A stretch of 64,000 nt of DNA, taken from positions 1 through 64,000 of the forward strand of contig JASANC010005725.1 in assembly GCA_030248135.1 (NCBI GenBank), in the 5' to 3' direction. The translations under genes and the position numbers were made by a program. This stretch comes from Theristus sp. LFF4_11 (lineage: Eukaryota; Nematoda; Chromadorea; Monhysterida; Xyalidae). The notes under the pieces are model-generated. The model searched no databases. It was not told where the DNA came from and saw only the letters and a program-made list of their open reading frames with translations. Below, in pieces: positions 22,885 to 35,106 of this stretch; the stretch's first letter is position 1; the number at the start of each line of letters is the position of its first letter.

Positions 22885-25548
22885 TCATTTCTGCGGCAGC
22901 CCATTCGGTCCCTCATCGACCATCAGCCGCATGTACTCCAATTGCGCCGTGATCGCAGGCAGCGGCCGCCGCACGAACGTCTTCTTGGTGCGAATCTTCT
23001 GCGCCTTCTGTTTGACGGTGCCGAGCGTCTCGAGTGCCGGCGCGACGTACTCGTACAGCCACTCGGCCACCGTGTCCTCGGCGTAAATCTCCTTCAAGTC
23101 GCTCAGCAGCCCCTTGTACAACTGCGCCACCCTCGCAAAGTAGCCGTCCACCTTCGGCAGCAGCCTCTGCAGGTACCAGTTGCTCGAGAACGAGTTCGCC
23201 AGGTTCATGCGTCCGAGCCAGCCGTTGTACTCGAAGCCGGGGTCACTGTCGGAGTGTATCGTTCGCGGCAGCTCGTCGCGCAACGAGCGCAACTGTTGCA
23301 CCTGTTGATAGACGGAGTAGCCGGTGAAGTTGCACTTCTGGCCGGGCTGCGCGTTCGCGGGCGTCAGCGAGCAGCCGACCAGCTCCATCGTGCGTGCGCC
23401 GTACGCGACCGCCGGTGTGCCGCTGGTCAACGTGATCAACGACATCAGCAGACTCGGGATCGCCACCGGCCACAGTTCGCAGAGCACCGCAAAGTGGTCG
23501 TACCGTGACCAGCCGGTCAGTATGACGCCCTTGAACGGGTGGAACTTGTGTTGGTGCGCTGCGATCTGACGCAGCCACGCCTGGTGATTGCGCACGTAGT
23601 GGTTCGGATTGGCGTGGTAGCGCATGGGACCGTCGGCGCCTTTGAACGCGCTCGCGCCCCAGACGACGTTGAATGGCTGCATTGCATGGAAGGTTTGCGA
23701 ATGAAGGTGGCTGCATGAACGGCTAGGAGAAACGTTGACTTGTTTTGACATTGACACGTTAATTTTCCTTTTGAACAACTAAATCAAGCATACAAAATGC
23801 TTGTGTCAGTAAAAATTTTAACCCGAACAGTCCATGAAGCTCGATCGCAAACCGCCCGCTCACCTGCAATGCAGACCAAACTGACGGCGACATGTAGCGT
23901 TCAATGTCCTCCGCATAGTTCCAAACGACCGGCTCGACCAGCCCGTACAAGCCAGCCTCCTTAATTTGATTCTGATTCATCGACACAATCATGTCGTGCC
24001 AGATTTGAACGTTTGTATTGGGGTATTTCTTTTTGATGTAGTCAGCCATGCGGGCAATGTGCCACATCATGTAGCGTTCTTTGTTGCCACCGTATTTGCC
24101 CATCTCCGCTCGCGCCTCCGGGCAAACGCCGACCTGTTTTTGCTTTGTTTTTTAAGAACTGTAGAAAGGGAAAGCCAAGAAACCGCTCGGAAGTTGCTTG
24201 TTTTTGATCAGTGAATTCTGCTTGTCTAAACGTTCAACAGACAGCGGAATCACAAACAAGCTCAAAACTGTGAGTAGAACACACTTCGCTTGTGGCTGCG
24301 TCTATCAAAGTTGTTGTAGTTTAAAAAGTTTCAAAATGTACCTGAAACACTTCGTCAGCACCAATGTGAAAGTATGGCATGCCATATCTGTTGTGAATCT
24401 GCGCCACTTGATCCACCATCGTCTTCAGCAGTTGCCAGGCTTCGTCCTTTGCGACGCACATCACCGTTGCATAATCAGGCGAATCTCTCAAGTGCGCGTA
24501 GCGCTTCAGTTTCAGCACCCACTCTAAATGGGCGAATGTTTGCACGAGTGGAATGACTTTTAGGCCTTCTGTTTTAGCTGCCGCCAACAGAGTGTGCACC
24601 TCACTTTCGGTGTAGCTGAAAACGTCGAGCATTTGTCATTATACCTTTTTTGCTGGTGTTCTGCATATCAAATGTAACTGTCACGCGGCTTATTAAAGAT
24701 GCAATTGCTGACTAAAAAGTTGACATTGATCTCAGCAAACTCACGGCGTCAACACAGTGGCATCTTCCAAAAGGCCTGTGAACGGAAATGTGTCCTCCCA
24801 CTCGATCAAGACGCCCGTGGCACCAGCGCGCTTGATCAACTTGAACATTTCAAGCAGAAACGGCAGCTTTGGTGGGGCACCTTTCAGGTCGAAATGCACA
24901 ATCCGCTCCGGCGCTATGAACGGACCTTGCCGCTGCGGTTGCTGTTGTTGAGGTGCAACAAGTGGTTTGTTCAACAGTTGCGATTCTCTTCTTTGTTCCG
25001 GCAACGACGGTTCTTTGATAACGTCGATGGACGCTTTCTGTGGCGGCGGCCTCATCAGAGGCAGCTGCGGTTTTGCTGGTTTGTTCAGGCTGCTCTGCAG
25101 CTTGTTGATCACCGGCGGCTTTACAGCGGTTGCTTTTGCATTGGTCATGGTTGATTTCGGATTTTTATTCGCCTGTAGTGGCGAACGAGCGGTACGGTTT
25201 TGGCGGTTCGGCTTATCTTTGGCAACTGCACTGTCGTCAGTTGGGTCCTGAAGTTGCAATAGAAATGCAGACGCCAACGCAATGTAAACCGCCCAATAAG
25301 ATCGTGCTAGTCAATTATGAAAGTCGACATGCATGCATGCGTGCTAACAACTGTTCAGTGCATTGTGCCAAAGTCACAAATACCGTACAATACTGTACCT
25401 GTTTTCCGTGGCCTTCGGTGTCGTTGCTGTTCACAGTGTTCATGTTTGCCATGAACCAGTTGGCGCCAGTTGTAATCAACAACGCGTACAACAGCACGGC
25501 CACGCACGACTGACACGACCAACGGCGACACAGACGCGGGAAGCGCAT
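22885..25548 (-). CDS. Hexosaminidase D-like GH20 glycosidase, type II membrane protein
   Basis: Five exons, 5' to 3': 25548-25399, 25247-24745, 24615-24342, 24133-23864, 23676-22885; phases agree, 662 aa. It is a GH20 exo-beta-hexosaminidase of the HEXD subfamily, removing terminal N-acetylhexosamine. A short basic N-terminus and one membrane segment (about 16-34) make a type II anchor. A Pro/Gln-rich linker (about 51-150) leads to the TIM barrel: HFDLKG, GATGVLIEWEDTFPF, EGLKVIPLVQTFAHLEWVL and the catalytic pair in FHIGADEVF (D305-E306). Later come VQIWHDM, VVWNYAED, WGASAFKGA and GVILTGWSRYDHF, all familiar HEXD blocks. Nematode hexosaminidases of this subfamily are Golgi-type membrane enzymes, so a luminal orientation is inferred. 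The first ATG at 25,548 is preferred because it places the anchor near the N-terminus. Confidence 0.93.
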
Positions 25549-26251
25549 GCTCACGAAAACACGTCCAGCGTTTTCCGTTTCATGTCAGTTATAATAATTG
25601 TTGTGTCGTTTTGGTTCTCTGTTCGCGAATTCTTTGTCAGTTAGCACTCCAAGTTTACTCGTGGCTGCCTGTCTCGTTTCTTTCTCTCGTGCGCTGATTG
25701 TGAAGGCGCCAGCCAGCATAGTAATTCCACCGTGTAATCCCACAGAGCACGAGTGTGTGCCGCGTTGTCGACAGCTGCAAAAACAAGCCCAATTGAACGC
25801 AATAAAATAAGCTGTCAGATTATGTCCGTTTTTTTCTAATTTTTTTGTCAGTGTGTGTAGCCAGAATTCCCAAATAATAGTCGCTGACTCAAAGGTGGTG
25901 GCCATTGATGTGTAAATTGGCGTTAAAGAGTTTTTTTAAATTATCTGTATCAAGCGTTAGTGTGTGTACTGTGTGGTGTGGCTGGCTGGAGCAAAAGTTT
26001 TTATATTTGACAGAATCTTCCTGCTATGACAGCAGAAGAATAAGTAAAAACGGATGTGTTTTGTTGTGAATGAGTTTCTATCAAAGTCGAAGCGTGTGCA
26101 CATGCGCCAGTGGATCATCAGCATGAGCATGTGGATGCGAGCGAGGAGAAAATAAGCAGAAATTTCAAAAATATAACCGTTTGAGGATGCACCGGATGTT
26201 AATCGGTTCTCCCCTGCATTTTTGTTGCAAATTTTTCTGTTAAAAACGACA
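25549..26251. other. Intergenic upstream of the hexosaminidase gene
   Basis: The promoter side of the minus-strand hexosaminidase gene. Nothing beyond short low-complexity tracts was recognised. Confidence 0.4.
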
Positions 26252-26936
26252 TAGGGTTGTTAAACAAAAATCGAAATAAAAAAGTGATTAAAAAAACAAA
26301 AATGCCGATTTTTTTAAATTTGAAAAATTTTCCTTTAATATGCTCTTAAAACCTCAATTTTGGCACAATTTTTCAAGTTCAACAAAATTTTTCTTTGATA
26401 GGTATTACCACGTAAAACCGTCAGCAGTCGATTTTGGACCGTTTTACCGACTGATTTCAGGCTTCGACAACATCTGCGATGAAGTTTTTGAGTGTCCCAA
26501 AGGTTGGCTTAGCATTTCCGTTGCAGATAAGGTGACGATTCGCCTCGCAATCTGAATTTGAGCGTCCGAGCTGCTCCGTTTGCAAGCGTTACGTTGTCTG
26601 GTTGCTGTTTCGTGTCCTGCCGTCGCGACACATCATCAGAATTGATCGAATTTCAAGCCGGTATGTGTGTTTTCACTTGGGCTGGGGACCATTAGTAACG
26701 TTATGGGGGTCAAAACACAAGAAGAGGTATGGTAACGGTTTGGAAAAGGGGTAAATGAGGTCACCCAAACAAAATCTGGAAAGTTCCGCCATACGGGAGT
26801 CATTCGGGAGGCGACTGCACATCAAATGTGGTTTTTCGAATGGAACTCCCTGGTTGATTTAGCACAACTTTGATTTTTGAAATTTTCAAAAAAAAATTAC
26901 AAAAAAACAAAAATGACGATTTTTTTAACAACCCTA
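26252..26936. mobile_element. Repeat family A, copy 1 (uninterrupted)
   Basis: A 685-bp unit bounded by TAGGGTTGTTAAA at 26,252 and TTTTTTAACAACCCTA ending at 26,936, i.e. short terminal inverted repeats followed by A/T-rich subterminal words (AAAAATGCCGATTTTTTT and its counterpart AAAAATGACGATTTTTTT). The central 400 bp is closely repeated at 27,780-28,890. The TA-like edges suggest a DNA transposon derivative. No intact coding frame; short open frames within it occur in both copies but differ in frame. Confidence 0.65.
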
Positions 26937-27004
26937 GTACGACAGGCCAACCGATTAAAAAAAATTTTAATTCGAGATTTTGAGAAAATTTTTTGAGAAC
27001 TTAA

Positions 27005-27110
27005 CTAGGGTTCGAATTTTTGAGGTTTTCAGAGCGTATTAGAGGAAAATTTTTGAATTTAAAAAAATCGGCATTTTTTTGTTTTTTAAATTACTTTAAT
27101 TTTCATGACA
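27005..27110 (-). repeat. Truncated inverted fragment of repeat family A
   Basis: Read on the minus strand, this matches the left end of copy 1: AAAAAATGCCGATTTTTTT, then AATTTTCCTCTAATACGCTC and GAAAACCTC, ending at a CCCTA edge near 27,007. It lies in opposite orientation to the adjacent full copy. Confidence 0.55.
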
Positions 27111-27166
27111 GTGTTTGCTAATTTTAAGGGCTAAGATAACCCTTCAGTTCTGAAAGTGCAATATTC

Positions 27167-27200
27167 GATTCGAACTCAGCGCGTCCGCGCGGTTCGAATC
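27167..27200. repeat. Perfect 9-bp-stem palindrome with a CG-rich loop
   Basis: GATTCGAAC at 27,167-27,175 is inverted as GTTCGAATC at 27,192-27,200. The 16-bp loop can itself pair (CGCG..CGCG). GTTCGAATC resembles a tRNA B box, but no A box, acceptor stem or anticodon arm is present. Confidence 0.6.
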
Positions 27201-27647
27201 TTCGAATGCACCTATTTTTGTCGACCATCAGATTTTCCTCCAGCATTTTTGAGAATATTTTGATTAAAAAATTGGGATTGTCACTTTTTTGAATCATAAA
27301 CCTGAACCCGGCGCCCGCCCGGCCCGGCCAGCGGCCGCGCCGGCCCAATCCCAGCCCCTCCAGATTAAAACGATCATGACAAGGAGCAAACAATTGAATA
27401 TGAGAAGAAAGCTGAGAAGACAAGACACAAGAATCAATTTTGTGCTTCATTCGCTTTGCTCCGTTCATAATAATACAGGTCGGTGCCGCCGGTGGATTTT
27501 ATTTTTTAGGTTTGTGCATTTGTGATTTGTTAAGATTTTACATTTATGATTGTGTATTTTTTGCTTTCCATTTGAAGATCAGGTCAAAAGAAGCAGGGTT
27601 CTTGTAACAGATTTATCAAAATTTCAAAATCGGTGTTTGGACTGGAT

Positions 27648-28894
27648 TGGGGTTGTTGAACAAAAATCGACTTTTTTGAAAAAGTGATTAAAAAAACAAA
27701 AATGCCGATTTTTTTCAAAAAAATTTTTGTTCTAATATGCTCTGAAAACCTAATTTTTGGCACAATTTTTTGAAAGTTCAACAATTTTTTGATATATCCT
27801 TGTAAAACCGTCAACAGTCGATTTCGGACCGTTTTATCGACTGATTTTAGGCTTCAACAACTTCTGCGATGAAGTTTTTGAGCGTCCCAAAACTTGGCTT
27901 ACCATTTCCGATGCAGATAAGGTGACAATTCGCCTTGAATCTGAATTCTGAGCGTCCGAGCTGCTCCGTTTGTTAGCGCTACGTTGTCTTGTTGCTGTTT
28001 CGTGTCGTGTCGTCGCGACCAGTACCGAAGACGAGGGGGGGGGGTGGGGGGGGTACACCCCCCAGAGCACCCGAGACCTACGCGTGGGGGGGGGGGCGGG
28101 GGCGGGCCTCACGCGACACCCACCCCCCAAAACCTGACACTGGACCATCCACACCCCCCCCCTCGAAATTTGCTAGACACCCCCCCCACCCCCCCTAGAT
28201 GGATTTAAGTAACAGTGACACCCCCCAAAAATTTTCTCGGACCACCCAAAAATCATGAATTTTTGCTCAAAAATCATGATTTTTTTGTCTTTAAAGTCCA
28301 TAATATAAGCTAAATATATGATAAGACATTCTTCATTGTAATTTCAAAGATTTTGCAGCAAAATTTAGCGTTTTTCCTTCAAAATTTAAGCGAAAAAATC
28401 TCATGGGTGGGGTGGGGGGTGTGCACCCCCCCAGAAAATTTTCTACAATAGTGCACCCCCCCCCCCATGGCCCACGCCTGGGGGGGTGTCACTGTACCAT
28501 GACTGACACCCCCCCACTGAAAAATTTTCGGCACCCCCCCCCCACGTGACGACACCCCCCCCCCTCGAAAATTTGCTTTCGCCTTCGGTACTGGTCGCGA
28601 CATCATCAGAATTGATCGAATTTCAAGCCGGTTTGTTGGTTTTCATTTCAGCTGGGAACAATTAGTAACGTTTTGGTGGTTAAAACACAAGAAGAGGCAT
28701 GGTAACGGTTTGGAAAAGGGGTAAATGAGGTCACCCAAACAAAATCTGTAAAGTTCCACCATACGGGAGCCATTCGGGAGGCGCTTGCATATCAGATGTG
28801 GTTATTCGAATTCCCTGATTGTTTTTAGCACAACTTTGATTTCTGAAATTAAAAAACAAACAAAAATCACGGTTTTTGTTTTTTTAACACCCTA
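27648..28894. mobile_element. Repeat family A, copy 2, split by a hAT MITE
   Basis: Collinear with copy 1: GGGTTGTTGAACAAAAATCG at the left; GACCGTTTTATCGACTGATTT, GCGTCCGAGCTGCTCCGTTTG, ATTGATCGAATTTCAAGCCG and GGTTTGGAAAAGGGGTAAAT inside; TTTTTTAACACCCTA at the right. The difference from copy 1 is a 574-bp insertion at 28,020-28,593 with its 8-bp duplication, so the family is older than the insertion. Confidence 0.7.
28012..28601. mobile_element. Second oligo-G hAT MITE, inserted in a repeat
   Basis: The element at 28,020-28,593 begins CAGTACCGAAG and ends CTTCGGTACTG (perfect 11-bp inverted repeat). It is flanked by GTCGCGAC at 28,012-28,019 and 28,594-28,601, an exact 8-bp target duplication. 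The empty site is visible in repeat copy 1 at about 26,616-26,623 (GTCGCGAC followed by ACATCATCAG). The interior has runs of 6-13 G near the left end and C runs toward the right, around an AT-rich core. The termini (CAGTACCGAAG) resemble those of the 1,311 element (CAGTAGCGAAAG), so both are members of one family. Confidence 0.88.
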
Positions 28895-31800
28895 GTCTGG
28901 ATAAATTTGAATTGATTTTGAGTATTGAATAAATTTAAATAAAACTGAATAGGGCAGTGGTTATTTGAATTTGAAAAAGCCGGCATTTTTGTTTTATATT
29001 CAATTTAAAAACCTTTCTCTGACGATCTTGATCCCGTGTAAACCGCATCCAATGAAGCACCTTTATCAGCCAGTCAACTGTCCTCTACCTTTTTCAAACA
29101 AAGCCGAGTTTGCGTTTCCTGAGTTTCCTGCATTCTCTCACTCTGATCTTAGTAGAACAGCGACCCACCTGCAACAGCTGATTAAAAACTTCTGCAAATC
29201 TGTTTGATTTCTAAATTTGTCGAATCAGCTTTTGTTAGTTGCAGTTCTCGCAACTTCAGGTTCAATTGCAAGTGCAGTGTCCAATATGGCACCAGCAGTC
29301 GCTTCACTTCATGCAGCCTCACTGCCGCCAACCAGAAACGAGGCTCGTTTTTGGTGAAAGCAACCGTCAAAGCAAAAGCAAAAATTGGCGCAGCGGACAC
29401 TCGACGAGCGATTTGGCGACCGAATGTTACGTTGGTTTTGGTTTCAAATGCTGCTTTTTTGGTTTTTTTTTCTCTAAATTAGATTTCCATCTCCACTGAT
29501 TCATCATATCACAGTTTTGCCTCGGCATACAGGGGGGACTAAAAGACAGTGCCAACTGCCAGTGCTATTGTTGAAAATGCCTAGGTGGACGTAAATATAC
29601 AGTGCCACAGTGCCGTATTTGAATCTCAGTAAACATTACGCGTGCAATCAAGTTCAGAATTAGCCACTCCAACTTTTGTTTTGAACTGTTTAGAATAAAA
29701 TAGTCTTTTTTCAATCCTGGCGACTTTGGTCTTCGTGCTGGTATAAATAATTTTATCTGGTGAGTGGTGACCACGCTAGCGTTTGACATTTTTCTTCTTT
29801 ATGCAGCAGAAGAAGAAAAATGTCAGACTCAGGAGACGTTCAATTTTAACTGGGCACTGTTTGAAGTGTAAGCTACTATAGAATGGACGGCCGTCGAATT
29901 ACTGTGTTCACAGGCCTATTATATTAATAGTAAACTGCGTATCCAAAAAAACTAAAGAATTTTAGAAATGAAAAAAGTGTTTATTGGTTAAAATAAGAAT
30001 GTTGTGAGCATTTCTAAGGTCATCCTAAACAGGTAAATTAGCCCGTATAAAAGTTTGCCTTTTTGTTGTTTTCAAAAGCAAAAAACATACCTGTCAGATC
30101 AAGGCTGAAATCTGTCGATTGACCAACACTAAAACCCAAAGCGTCGGACTTTTTTCATATCCACCAGTTTCAATAGCATCATCGTTGCTGCATAATAATA
30201 TCAGATATTACACAGACCGCTTGTAGTCTTTGTTATTATTTAGGCGATTGAACAATGCTATTCGATAAAAATTATTTGAGCATTATTGCATCTGCAAATA
30301 ATAAAACCGTGAATTATATTGAGCTTACTAAAATTTATTCAGCCAGAACCACAAATAAACAACATAGATTATAACATGGAGACGTAGTAACAATTGATTT
30401 GTTCACTTGAACCGTTGGATTTGTTTTACTTGATTTTGTTGCCGTCGGATGTCGACCAGCCTAAGTACGAAAATATGACCAGAGGGCAGTCGGCGTTTGA
30501 CTGTTGGTGAGCTAGCACACTAGACTCGGTGACAGAAACAAAAGCATATGGACACTGTGTCAAGCTATCGGATTAGCCTTGACGTGTATCCAATCACCAT
30601 AGCCACCAGACCAGCTAACATCGGCCAGCGGTGTAGTGGCAGCAGAAAAACTCCAATAAATTATGCACAATAATCGTCATGGTGGAGGGAGGCTGCAGTG
30701 GAAATCCATGCACGTGCAGGTATAGATAGAACTCAGAAACGCGAAACACATATATGGGTTTATCGTTTTTGGGTTGCTAAAATTCAAGGTCCTATTTTGC
30801 TTGACGAGTATTATCTGGTGATCGAAAAGCTGTTGCACTAAATGAGGCTGTATGTGGGTTTATCAAACGCAGTTTCTGAATTATGAACATTATCTCGTTT
30901 GAAAGTTTGAAACAAAATCGTGGCCCATTGTTGTTGTGTTCTCTCCATGTTCGCATGTTTGTGAAGGTGAAGTGTGAGCGTGCGATGAAATTCGGTGGTA
31001 TTCGCCTTTAGATTTGCTGTGCACAATAAAAAATGCTTGTAGTCCTGTTAAATTGAATCGCACTGGCAGCGTGTTGTATTTGAGATAAATATTATCGGGA
31101 AAGGATAAATCGAATAGACTTTACGTAATGCTGTGACTGACAACTGCATAGTGGAGTTGACGTGCTACTGTTTAACTGTGGCGTAGATATTTTGACTGTT
31201 TTCTTTCATCGGCAAGCACAACTGAACAAACAAGAGCGGCGTCTTTCTGTGCACCGTCCAGCGCTGGCACTGTTGCACTTTTACTTTTGTGCTTTGACTG
31301 AGCTTTGACTGAATGGGGTGACTGTACAGGGTGACTCCACAGCTTCAAACACCTGACTTATTTAGCAAAATACACTGACATTTGGAACACAGTTCAGAAA
31401 CTGACTAATTTTTTGGTTTTCGACAAAAACTCAGAATATGACTGGGTAGTTCATCCATGTTACACGAAGTCATTAATAAGAAAAAATGTGAACGTTTTCA
31501 TGAGTGGCTTTTGGCGAGTGTGTTCGAATCGCACTCAAGGTTTTAAAACTTTTTCAAAGGAATCTCGCTTCAAAAAAAAATGTAGAGGGTTGTTTGAGAT
31601 CATGAAATGTCATGGTAGCACGTCAGGAAAACCGCTCATGTCATAAGTTTAAATATCATGAGAATTCAAACAATTTGCAAAATTAAAAGCAAACTAAAAC
31701 ACTTTCGGTTATTGATTTTTGGCCGATTAATTAAATTCAATTTAATTTTTGGCCGACGCCCATAGGCCATAAATGACATTAATTTGGCACGTAGATAATT

Positions 31801-34800
31801 TTAATCGAGAAAACTAAACTTTCCCGCTTTTTGACATTGTGTTCCAAACTAGAGCCGTTTTACGAATTTTTGATATGGAACTGAATTGCTTCAAACTATG
31901 GAGGCACTTTTGAACCACCGTGAAAATGCAGTGACTGAAGAGAGATCTTGAAATTAAAGGCAAAACGCTGGCATATGAAAATACCAAAAAGTCACACAGT
32001 GTAGAAGGCACATTGTGTTTGTAAATACACAATGAATAAAAGCCGTGTCTTCTTTCCCTGTCGCTTTAAAGATGTGTGAGAATCAACGAATTTTCAAAGT
32101 GCTGTTCAGGTTTAGATCAAACAAATTGTGGGAAAGTGAGACAATTGTAGCTTTTCGTATGGACACACGATATAAATGTGTTGTTTATAAGAAAGGTGAC
32201 TTTCGTAAGCTGAAATGCAGCAATTGGTTTTGCTTGGTTTCGATAAATTGCCTTGGTGGATGGTGTTTCATAAAAATGTCTCCGTGATGAATGACCGCCA
32301 ATTAAACAAACACACTATAGACTGTGGTATTATATCTGATGTTGCAAAAAGTTGTTTTACCAATGAAAATGCAATTGAATGCCATGGAGCAACAGGAAGT
32401 ACAAGTCAAATCAAATTTATTTTAAGATTCCCAAGTCAATAAAAGATCCTTTTAGTTATTTTGAGGTTTTTGCTATAGAATCAGTGCACGTGCATTACCA
32501 TCGCATGCAATAGGGGACCCGGTGAGCCCTTCAACTTTCATGCGCACAAATCCTTTTATTAGTATGTGTTGGTACTAGTGCCAGGTAAGTTTGAATAATT
32601 GACCTGAGGCGTCTTCTTGTAGGAAAAGTTTTACGGCTCACGCTCTTATAACACGAATTTATCACTTCAGAAATGATGATGCGACGAAAAACGTGACACT
32701 TGATACGTGATACTTTTCGATGTTTTCGCTGAAGCAAGCTATCATTAAATGTAACTGTCTTGCTCTAATTGGCATATGCAATCACGTACTCTGAAATCTA
32801 GACGAATAAAAGTATTGACAGCGCTTTAGAATATAAAAGTTAGATGATGGAGATTGAAAACAAAATCAGCAAAGTTTTTCAGGGTTGTTTCGCAATAAAA
32901 GCGAATCATTGTTCTAGCCGACATCTGTGGCGCTGGCGTCACGATTGAATGCCTTTTCACAATAGTGATATAATTTTGGCGGGCGCCAAAAAGCTTGCCA
33001 GAACTATGAAAGACACGTTTTGCGTCACACGACAATACGCTCAAGAACAACGACAAAAATAGCAAATCAAATACATGAAAATTTGCATCACCATATTTTG
33101 TGACACAATCAGTAAGATGTTTTGTGTTAGCCGGTTCGAGTTGACTTGAGTGCAAATGGGAGCTTTCGAGTCTATCATCTATTGAAAATAATTGCCCTTA
33201 GCACGAAAAGCTGAAGCACATGGAACTGAAAATATGTCTTGTGCTGCAGTGAAATAACTAATGACGCGTTTTTTAGAACTGAGCTCATTCAAACAAATGT
33301 TAGTCAGCCAGTAGATGCACAAGATTTGATTTGACGTTTACTTTTTATTACATCACTATTGCCGACACCAAAAGAACCAAACAAAACACCTTTTAAGACA
33401 GGAGAGATTTTGATGTCTTTTGTCGTAAAACACAGCCTGCTCATGACTGATGTCTCACGAAAACGCGAATGAACAGGCACGTTTTCTTTTCTTGACGTTA
33501 TTATGTATTTTAGTATTCTACACGCACTTGGGTGGTTGTGTATAAGTTTGTTTATTTCGCTTGGATGCGTATTCGACACAAACAAGAGGGACGACAACAG
33601 CAACTACAAGATTATAATACGTGTACGTTGTTGGAGACTGGTGGTAATGGTGTGACTGGTGCGAAAAAAGCAACGAGCGAGTATCTTTGGTTTGTTAACA
33701 TGAACCTGTGGACATGAAAGAAAACATATCAGCGCATTATTTTCAGTAAAAATGTTGTGTTTTGTAAACTTCAAACAGCATAAACAAACTTGCTGACGTC
33801 GTTAGCTGTTGTCGTGCGTGAGTTTCAAATTTTTCAAAATTTTGGGTTCAGGTCACTCACTGTGGTGCTGATAAATCAAAATGACAATACGTGTAGCGCT
33901 CGTACAAATAAAAAGTACGTTGCGTAGGCTGATATCACCGATACTAAAAACCTTTGCAGCGATTGAGAATGATCCAACGAAACCTCAACCGCGAGGTCAA
34001 CCAACCCTTATCTAACGACATGTCTGTTCGCAGATTCCTAGTTTTGTTTTGGTTGTAATGTACAATCAACATCAGCATCAGCGAGGTACAGTGGTAAATC
34101 CGAAGAAAATCGGCTTTCGTTTCATGCGCCTGAGCATACTGAAAACATTAGCATAACGTTCGACTAAAAAAGTGTACTGAAGTTTTTGTCAGTTTTTGTG
34201 TCATGCATCTGCCAAATGGTCTCTGACTGCCAGCAGGGCCAATAATTACATAGAAAACATTGGTGGTTGAAATTTGGAATAACAAATTTCAGTTTTCTAA
34301 CAGAGTGGTACTGCTGAGCCTTGTGATAAAAAGTTCGTAGAGCAACAATATGATCACTTTCTGCGTTAGCAAAAGAGTTTTGCGTTCTGAGTTTTCAGCA
34401 TTAACGACTTGCTGTTTTTTTATTATTTTCCGACGTTCAATTGGCGGTCGCTCTTTAGATTTGAAGTGTAGGAAGCTCTCCGCGGTCTTATTTCTGTAAC
34501 AGTTGTTTTGCTTGTATCAGTAATGCAACCGAAATCGCTCACGTTCATCGCTATCGGTATCTTTATTCGTCAAATTTTGTTGAGACAGTTTTGCACATGT
34601 ATGCAGAGCAGAACAATAGCATACTATTTGAACAAAAAGTGAAAGTAACACAGCAAAAAGAGCAAACAATCCGCTCTGATCTGAATAATCAACTTATACA
34701 TTTTCCAACGTATTGCAACATAGTATTTTAATACATCCGTTTTTAAAAACAAAATTAAAAATTAAAAAATAAACACTAAAAAGTTTTGTAAAGCAATAAA

Positions 34801-35106
34801 TTCACCCACAATTGTTTTTGTTAAAAACATGAACAATAAATAAATAGATAGGAACTTTTAAGGATTTTTTCTTAAATATCAAACTATTATGGCAGTTGTG
34901 TGTAATGAATGGATAGCTGTTACGGGAAAACAGTCTCAAAATACATTTCACGAAAGGAATCACATTTTGTACAGTCAGACTACAACACTCGTACTGAGGT
35001 TTTGAAAAACAAGAAAACGATTTCATTCATTTCAATTGGATTTTCTTGATCTCCTTAACAACTGCGTGAGCACGATACTACAACAACACAAATAGTGAAT
35101 GTGTTG
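28895..35106. other. Gene-poor 6.2-kb region
   Basis: AT-rich sequence between the repeats and the 3' end of TANC. Apart from a weak two-exon candidate at 29,052-29,499, I found no exon chain with consistent phase and no RNA gene. Short open frames at 31.4-32.4 kb show no recognisable domain. Confidence 0.5.
29052..29499 (+). CDS. Weak candidate two-exon small gene
   Basis: ATG at 29,052, exon to 29,201 (donor GTTTGA), acceptor TTGCAG, exon 29,245-29,499. The phases match, giving about 134 aa. The first part (PFSNKAEFAFPEFPAFSHSD, HLQQLIKNFCKS) and the Gln/His-rich start of exon 2 look coding in composition, but the last 20 residues are Phe/Cys-rich and look like intron or UTR read-through. 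The 43-bp intron is at the short extreme for this window. No family recognised. Confidence 0.22.

Noticed and set aside
27160..27210. tRNA-like B box (GTTCGAATC)
   Set aside because: It is part of a palindrome; no A box, acceptor stem or anticodon arm is present on either strand.
27990..28210. His/Pro- and Gly-rich open frames
   Set aside because: Same artefact inside the second oligo-G MITE.
31500..31550. Second B-box-like word (GTTCGAATCGC) with a short stem
   Set aside because: No upstream tRNA D-arm or acceptor stem fits.
31413..32442. Cluster of plus-strand frames with scattered Cys and aromatic residues
   Set aside because: Considered as a decayed FLYWCH- or MULE-like gene, but the Cys-His spacing does not fit and frames do not link in phase.
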